From Tiliqua scincoides (taxonomy: Eukaryota > Chordata > Lepidosauria > Squamata > Scincidae), in NCBI RefSeq assembly GCF_035046505.1, contig NC_089822.1, forward strand, positions 263,635,024-263,699,023: a stretch of 64,000 bases of DNA, given 5' to 3'. Of this stretch, positions 59,500 through 64,000 are shown in pieces. The notes beneath the pieces are model-generated. The model had not been told where the DNA came from. It worked only from the letters and a program-made list of their open reading frames with translations, and searched no databases. How positions within the stretch are numbered: the first letter of the stretch is position 1; every line of letters begins with the position of its first letter. The position numbers and the translations under genes are program-made.

Positions 59500-60085
59500 A
59501 TCCTCAGCCCCAGTTGAGCTCCTGCTCGTGGGCTCATTCAGCACCACCAGGGACTGGGAAAGCCTCCAGCTCATCCTCTGCCCGCCTGGCCTGCCAGTCA
59601 CACTGGGGGGGACGGGACGGACACGCAGCGCCCCCTTCGCAAGACCATCTGCATCAACCAGCCCTTTTCCTCTCCCTCCTGCTGAGCCCCGCCCGGGCTG
59701 GCACTGAGCCCCCCGCAGGATCCCTCCCGGGCAGCGTCCCCACCACCCGGAGCCGGCCGGGGGCTGCGCTGGGCTGGGCTGCGGGGGTCGCACTCCCGGG
59801 CTGGAGCCTCCGCGGGCTCCGCTACTGCAGGGACTCACCGGGGCGCAGCGATCCCGTCTCCGGCCAGGCGGCTCCGCTCAGCCTCCGTCCCTGCTGCGCC
59901 TCCCCTTCCTGCCGCCTCCTTCCCTTCCCCGCCCGTGCCCAGCAGCATCCCCGCCCCTGCTCCGCCCCGGACCCTCCACGCGCCTCCCGGCAGAGGGAGG
60001 GAGGGAGCAAGGCCCACTCCTGCCCTCCAGCCTCGCCCCCCCCCCGCTCCTGGGACCGGGATGCGGAGGCAGGCTGAGGTCCTGC
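59500..60085 (-). promoter_or_regulatory. GC-rich promoter and first exon of gene D
   Basis: CpG-dense stretch with an untranslated exon ending at 59839 before GTGAGT. Strongly similar to the islands of B and C. No counterpart is found upstream of gene A, where 11.05-12.1 kb holds SINE and CR1 sequence instead. Confidence 0.6.
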
Positions 60086-60719
60086 CTCCCTCCATCCCTC
60101 CCCAGCCGCTCTTTCTTGGCCCCAAGAAGTCCTTTCTTGCTCGGGGTCCTTCCTCTTCCTCTGTTACTTTGGGTTGTTTTAATTCTATTGATGGATGCAG
60201 GATCGAACCTGATCTGGAAGCAGCCCATGGAGGAGAGCACACACACTTATGGGGCTGACCCAGCAGGGTCCACAAATCACCCCCCCCCCCAACTCTTCTT
60301 CTTACAGACAAGCTACTGAATGGAGACTTGACTATGTTCAGAGCTATTGACACCACAACTTCCCATCTGAGCGAGAAGGCTTTATGACACCCCTGCAGGG
60401 TAGTCCACTGAAGATGTGTAGGGCAGGGGAGGTCTGAGAGCAAGTTGGTTGGGTGCTGCCACTGCAAGCTGGGGAGGAGGCTGTGGAGGGGCTTTGGACA
60501 CCCTCTTGTGTTCAAAGGCCTGGTGCTGTTGCCAAAAAAACCAAAAACCAAGGAGGTCCCTTGGGGTTGTGACTCTCGGCCTTTCTGGACTTCAGCTCAT
60601 TCCCTGCAACCAGACTGTCAGTGTGGACCTTAGTCCAGGCCCTCATAGGCGCCTGCAAATCTTCCACTCTGGACAGCCAGCTGGAGGGGCAAAGAGGGAA
60701 GTTGCAGCTGCCTGGACCA

Positions 60720-61015
60720 GCTACCAAGGCCTCGGAGAGGAATTGTATCAGGGGGTACAAAGTTTCTTTCCGGCCCCTTCCTAGTGGGGGTGTGTGTGTG
60801 GTGACAAGGATGGGCTGAACAGGGGTGAGAAGGGGACAAAACAGTAAAGAACAGGGCAGAGTGGCAACAGCTGGAAAAGTCTTTGGACCCCAGGTCTACT
60901 GGGCTTCGCAATGCAGAGCCCAGGCCTACCTACCTGTCAGCCGCTAAATACAGTAATATGGAAAACCAAACACACTCCTAAGTCTCTCTAAAACCTTTTA
61001 AATATAGAAAATGGT
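60720..61015 (+). repeat. hAT-like element, partial
   Basis: Matches the left part of 61370-62491 (TATCAGGGGGTACAA, AAACCAAACACACTCCTAAG). Ends not preserved. Confidence 0.5.
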
Positions 61016-61369
61016 TGCAGAAAATGAGCATCGTCGTAGTTAGGCTCAGATTAGACCCTCTTTGCTAGGAGGGACATGGTGAACAGCTCAAACAGCCTGT
61101 CCACCTAAGGCTAAACACCTGAATGACACATCTAAGCAGACACAAAATGTAAAGAATGCATAGGCTAGCAAAGGCTTACATTGACATGCTCGGCTAAGGC
61201 AGCTATCATGGAAACACTTTGAGTTTGTGCTTTGCGGTGATTGTGACACAATTATACTCACAGACATTTTTACACCTGTATGATCTCCGCTTTTGCAAGT
61301 GTGTTTTTTTTTTTATTTCTCACACTGCCTGCTACCCATACTTTTCAAGGTACAGTACTTGGTTTACAT

Positions 61370-62491
61370 CAGTGGTTCCCAACCTTTAGGAAGCCGAGGA
61401 CCACTGAGACAAAAATTGGAACTGGCATGGACCACATGCAGCCAGGCCCTCCAAGAGGAAATTTATCAGGGGGGTACAACGTTTCTTTTGGGCGCCTTCC
61501 CAAAGGGGGGTGGTGACAGGGGTGGGCAGAACAGGTGTGGGGAGGGTGACAACAGCAGGAAGAGTTTTTGGAGCCCAGGTCTACCTGTCCATACAGTGTC
61601 AGTAATACAGCTAGATACAGTAATACAGAAAACCAAACACACTCCTAAGTCTCAAAAAAATTTTAAATATAGAAAATCATTGCAGCGAATTAGATTGTCA
61701 TATTTAGGCTCACACTAGAATGGAAAGTGTTCTGTGCGTACCAAAATGTACTTCTGCAGCAGCTGTAGTCTTGCAGCTGTGTCCCTGATATGCTCCCTCA
61801 TGGTAAGCAGATCCACAAAGAACTACTGTAGCAGGCCAATTTCCTCCCAGATGTGACAGTGTTCAGGAGTGTCGTGTATGCATTCCTTGGCCCAGTACAT
61901 ATGGCTTGCAGCATTCGCAGCTGCCGTACACTAAGCGTCCCACATGTGCAGCAAGTCCAAGTTAGATTGAAAAACATCCCAGGAAATTTCTGGGGGTCCT
62001 CCTTTGGCTTCTAGGGGCCCTCTTTGACCCTGGCCCTAGATACAAAGTACCCCATCTCATGGGCCCTGCATGCAACAACCACCCCTTCGCACAATAATAC
62101 AATTAAATTTGTAATAATTACAGAAATTTATTAGAGATTTATTAGATTGTATTTATAATGAAGATTTGCTGCTTTTGTCACTGGCTGTGGGCAGTTAATT
62201 CTCTGCCCCCTCAGGTGGTCTGTGGGGGAGCACACTGGAAGTGTCAGAATGCCAGATGCAGGGGAGGGCACCAGGATGCAGGTCTCTTGTTATCTGGTGT
62301 GCTCCCTGGGGCATTTGGTGGGCCGCTGTGAGATACAGGAAGCTGGACTAGATGGGCCTATGGCCTGATCCAGTGGGGCTGTTCTTATGTTCTTATCACA
62401 GGCAATCTTTTTTTCCCTGAGACTTTGCGGACCACTTCTCAGGGTCTCAAGGACTGCCTGTGGTCTCCAGACCACAGCTTGGGAACCAGTG
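61370..62491 (+). mobile_element. hAT-like element, 1.1 kb, with exact TSD
   Basis: Starts CAGTGGTTCCCAACC and ends GGGAACCAGTG. GTTTACAT at 61362-61369 is repeated exactly at 62492-62499. No open transposase. A CR1 tip has inserted in it. Confidence 0.8.
62236..62397 (+). mobile_element. CR1 LINE 3' tip inside hAT element
   Basis: CR1 tail from AGTGTCAGAATGCCAGATGC to the TTCTTATGTTCTTAT end, nested in 61370-62491. Confidence 0.8.
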
Positions 62492-62773
62492 GTTTACATT
62501 ATGTATATCATGGCGCACAGGAATACCTCTTAATGGTGCCTCTTAATGAGTAAACTTTAAGCATTATGTGCCGGCAGACCTATTTTCATGTTTCCTGTTT
62601 GTGCTTTATTCAGGGAGTGGCAAAATACGAACAGGTTGTTCTCCTCTCCCATTGTAATCCCTTGGCCAATTATAGAATTAGATTTTTAAAAAATGCCCCT
62701 GAAGGACAAATGCTAGGAAGCGGACCTGTTCACACATTGCTACCTTATGCATATTTCTTTCTTGCCTGGCATG

Positions 62774-62916
62774 GTTGGTTGGCAACCTTCAGTCTCAAAA
62801 GATTATGGTATAAGCCTACAGCACCCAGTATTCCCAGGCAGTCTCCCATCCAAGTACTAACCAGGCCTGACCCTGCTTAGCTTCCAAGATCAGACGAGAT
62901 TGAGCACATGCAGGGA
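62774..62916 (-). repeat. 5S rRNA-derived SINE
   Basis: Reverse copy with both 5S promoter boxes and the LINE-type tail at its left end (62774-62810). Confidence 0.85.
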
Positions 62917-63177
62917 AACAGTTGTGGTAATAAATTGTGAGAAGTATCATTAAGGATTAGCCTCTCCTTTTGGGGCTTCTCCGCCTACAGAATCTGAGGG
63001 GAAGGGAGGAATTAGGGTCTGGGAATTTAGTCTCTTGACTTTTCCATAAAGTTGCACTTTGAGAAAAATCACTGCAGAGCAAAGACTACCAAGTCCTTCA
63101 GTTCCTTTCATGGGTGCTCCCATGTCTGACCAAACATTTCTCATAGATGAGACATATAGTAGGGTATTACCTGTCTC

Positions 63178-63356
63178 GGGACCCAATCCTATCCAAGTTT
63201 CCAGTGGCAGGGCAGCTGTGCAAATGGGGCATACACTGCATCCTGCAGTGGGAAGCGGTCACTGAGGCCTCCTCAAGGTAAGGGAACATTTGATCCCTTA
63301 CCTCAGGGTTACATTGCGGCTGCACCAGTGCTGGAAATTTGGATAGGATTGGGCCC
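63178..63356. repeat. Palindromic MITE copy
   Basis: Same family as 5280-5460. Both ends clear. Confidence 0.6.
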
Positions 63357-63376
63357 TCGGTTGCCTAATGTGCACT

Positions 63377-63608
63377 AGCCCTCTCTCCCAGATATTTCTG
63401 CCATTTTGGGGGTATCTGAAAAGTTTCTTTCCAGTGCAGGATTTCTGATGACACATAACATGCACTCTTTGTCTGAAGCATTTCTCACACTCTGAACAGT
63501 TCCTCTCTGGGTGATCAAGTTTCCTGTTCATGTACATCTGCGAGTGAAGCTTTTCCCACGCAGAGAGAACATACATGCAGTTTCTCCTTAGTGTGAAGGT
63601 CAGCTGTT
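63377..63608 (-). pseudogene. Decayed C2H2 zinc-finger remnant
   Basis: One recognisable finger, NCSECEKCFRQRVHVMCHQK, whose last His position is Cys, followed by a more decayed one (FRYPQNGRNIWERGLVHIRQ). The start of the first finger block (CMYVLSAWEKLHSQMYMNRK) is also altered. Related to 50950-51175. Confidence 0.5.
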
Positions 63609-63739
63609 TCTCTGAGAATGATCTACCATTTCCCATTCATATTATCTCCATTCAACATGTGCTCCTTAATGTCCCTGTTTACCACCCTCAGAACACAAAC
63701 AAGAGCATGATGAGATAAGTTTATTCCATACTTCCTGCC

Positions 63740-64000
63740 TTTATTCTGGCTCCAGTCCTCCCTGCTAAGAGCTCTCTCCATTGAACAAATTCTGTTCTCA
63801 CTGCCAAAGGCAAAGGGAAGAACTTTGCCCATGCTCTGATCACTGCTGTTCTTCTACCTCCTTCTTGCTGGGCTTTCTCCCCCTCCAACTGAATCAGACA
63901 GACAAGCAAACTTGTATCAGTTCTACAGCACAAGCCAATATGCACATCTTGGTTATCCAAATCATTCTACAGTTGCTGGTCACAGGGTGGAGCATGGAGC
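63740..64000 (-). other. 3' flank of a fifth SCAN-ZNF copy
   Basis: Matches the block just 3' of gene D (51890-52135) and of gene C (33780-34030), including CAAACTTGTATCA and the CTACAG-TGC-GGTCACAG stretch. In C and D the finger exon begins 330-450 nt further on, so a fifth gene should follow beyond the window. Confidence 0.55.

Overview
The window is vertebrate nuclear DNA, almost certainly from a squamate reptile. The non-coding part is packed with CR1 LINE copies whose 3' ends repeat TTCTTATG, 5S-rRNA-derived SINEs of the kind described in lizards, short hAT- and Tigger/pogo-like DNA transposons, and a second LINE (R4/Dong-like) with a Cys-rich C-terminus. Genes have short phased exons and GT-AG introns, and every host gene seen lies on the minus strand.

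The core content is a tandem array of four paralogous SCAN-C2H2 zinc-finger genes, here called A to D from left to right and all transcribed right to left. The 3' flank of a fifth copy is visible at the right edge (about 63.75-64.0 kb). From exon borders, phases and paralogue comparison I derive one ancestral structure: a GC-rich non-coding first exon, a SCAN exon, a 142-nt exon with a VKEEPLD motif, a 59/62-nt exon ending in ALGxxVxQ, a 124-nt exon, a 66-nt exon, and a last exon with an acidic linker and the C2H2 fingers. Gene A (10.7-2.5 kb) has 5 fingers, gene C (43.3-34.3 kb) 13 and gene D (58.8-52.6 kb) 9. Gene B (29.6-18.7 kb) keeps the SCAN and linker exons, but its finger array is gone and a Tigger-type transposon lies where it should be, so it would encode a SCAN-only protein with a new C-terminus, or it is dying.

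The paralogues differ in instructive ways. A lost the AG before its exon 3, but an AG three bases downstream keeps the frame; A also lacks the GC-rich first exon. B and D have each lost the symmetric 66-nt exon. C and D have each lost the ancestral start codon context and would start at the same internal Met. D matches C with four fingers removed and otherwise nearly the same DNA-contact residues. The SCAN exons and the C/D finger exons are far more alike than the introns, which suggests gene conversion.

Between and inside the genes: a pogo-like transposase and a possible LTR fossil (0-1.2 kb), a tandem short repeat (1.4-1.9 kb), a 3.2-kb CR1 with an open endonuclease-reverse transcriptase frame nested in a small DNA transposon in intron 1 of B (24.4-28.05 kb), a near-perfect palindrome with 110-nt arms (49.9-50.1 kb), and two inverted GC-rich 540-bp elements either side of exon 4 of D.

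These genes would act as nuclear DNA-binding regulators: the SCAN domain dimerises, possibly among the paralogues, and the fingers pick the target. No KRAB domain was found. All functional statements are by family; nothing here was run against a database.
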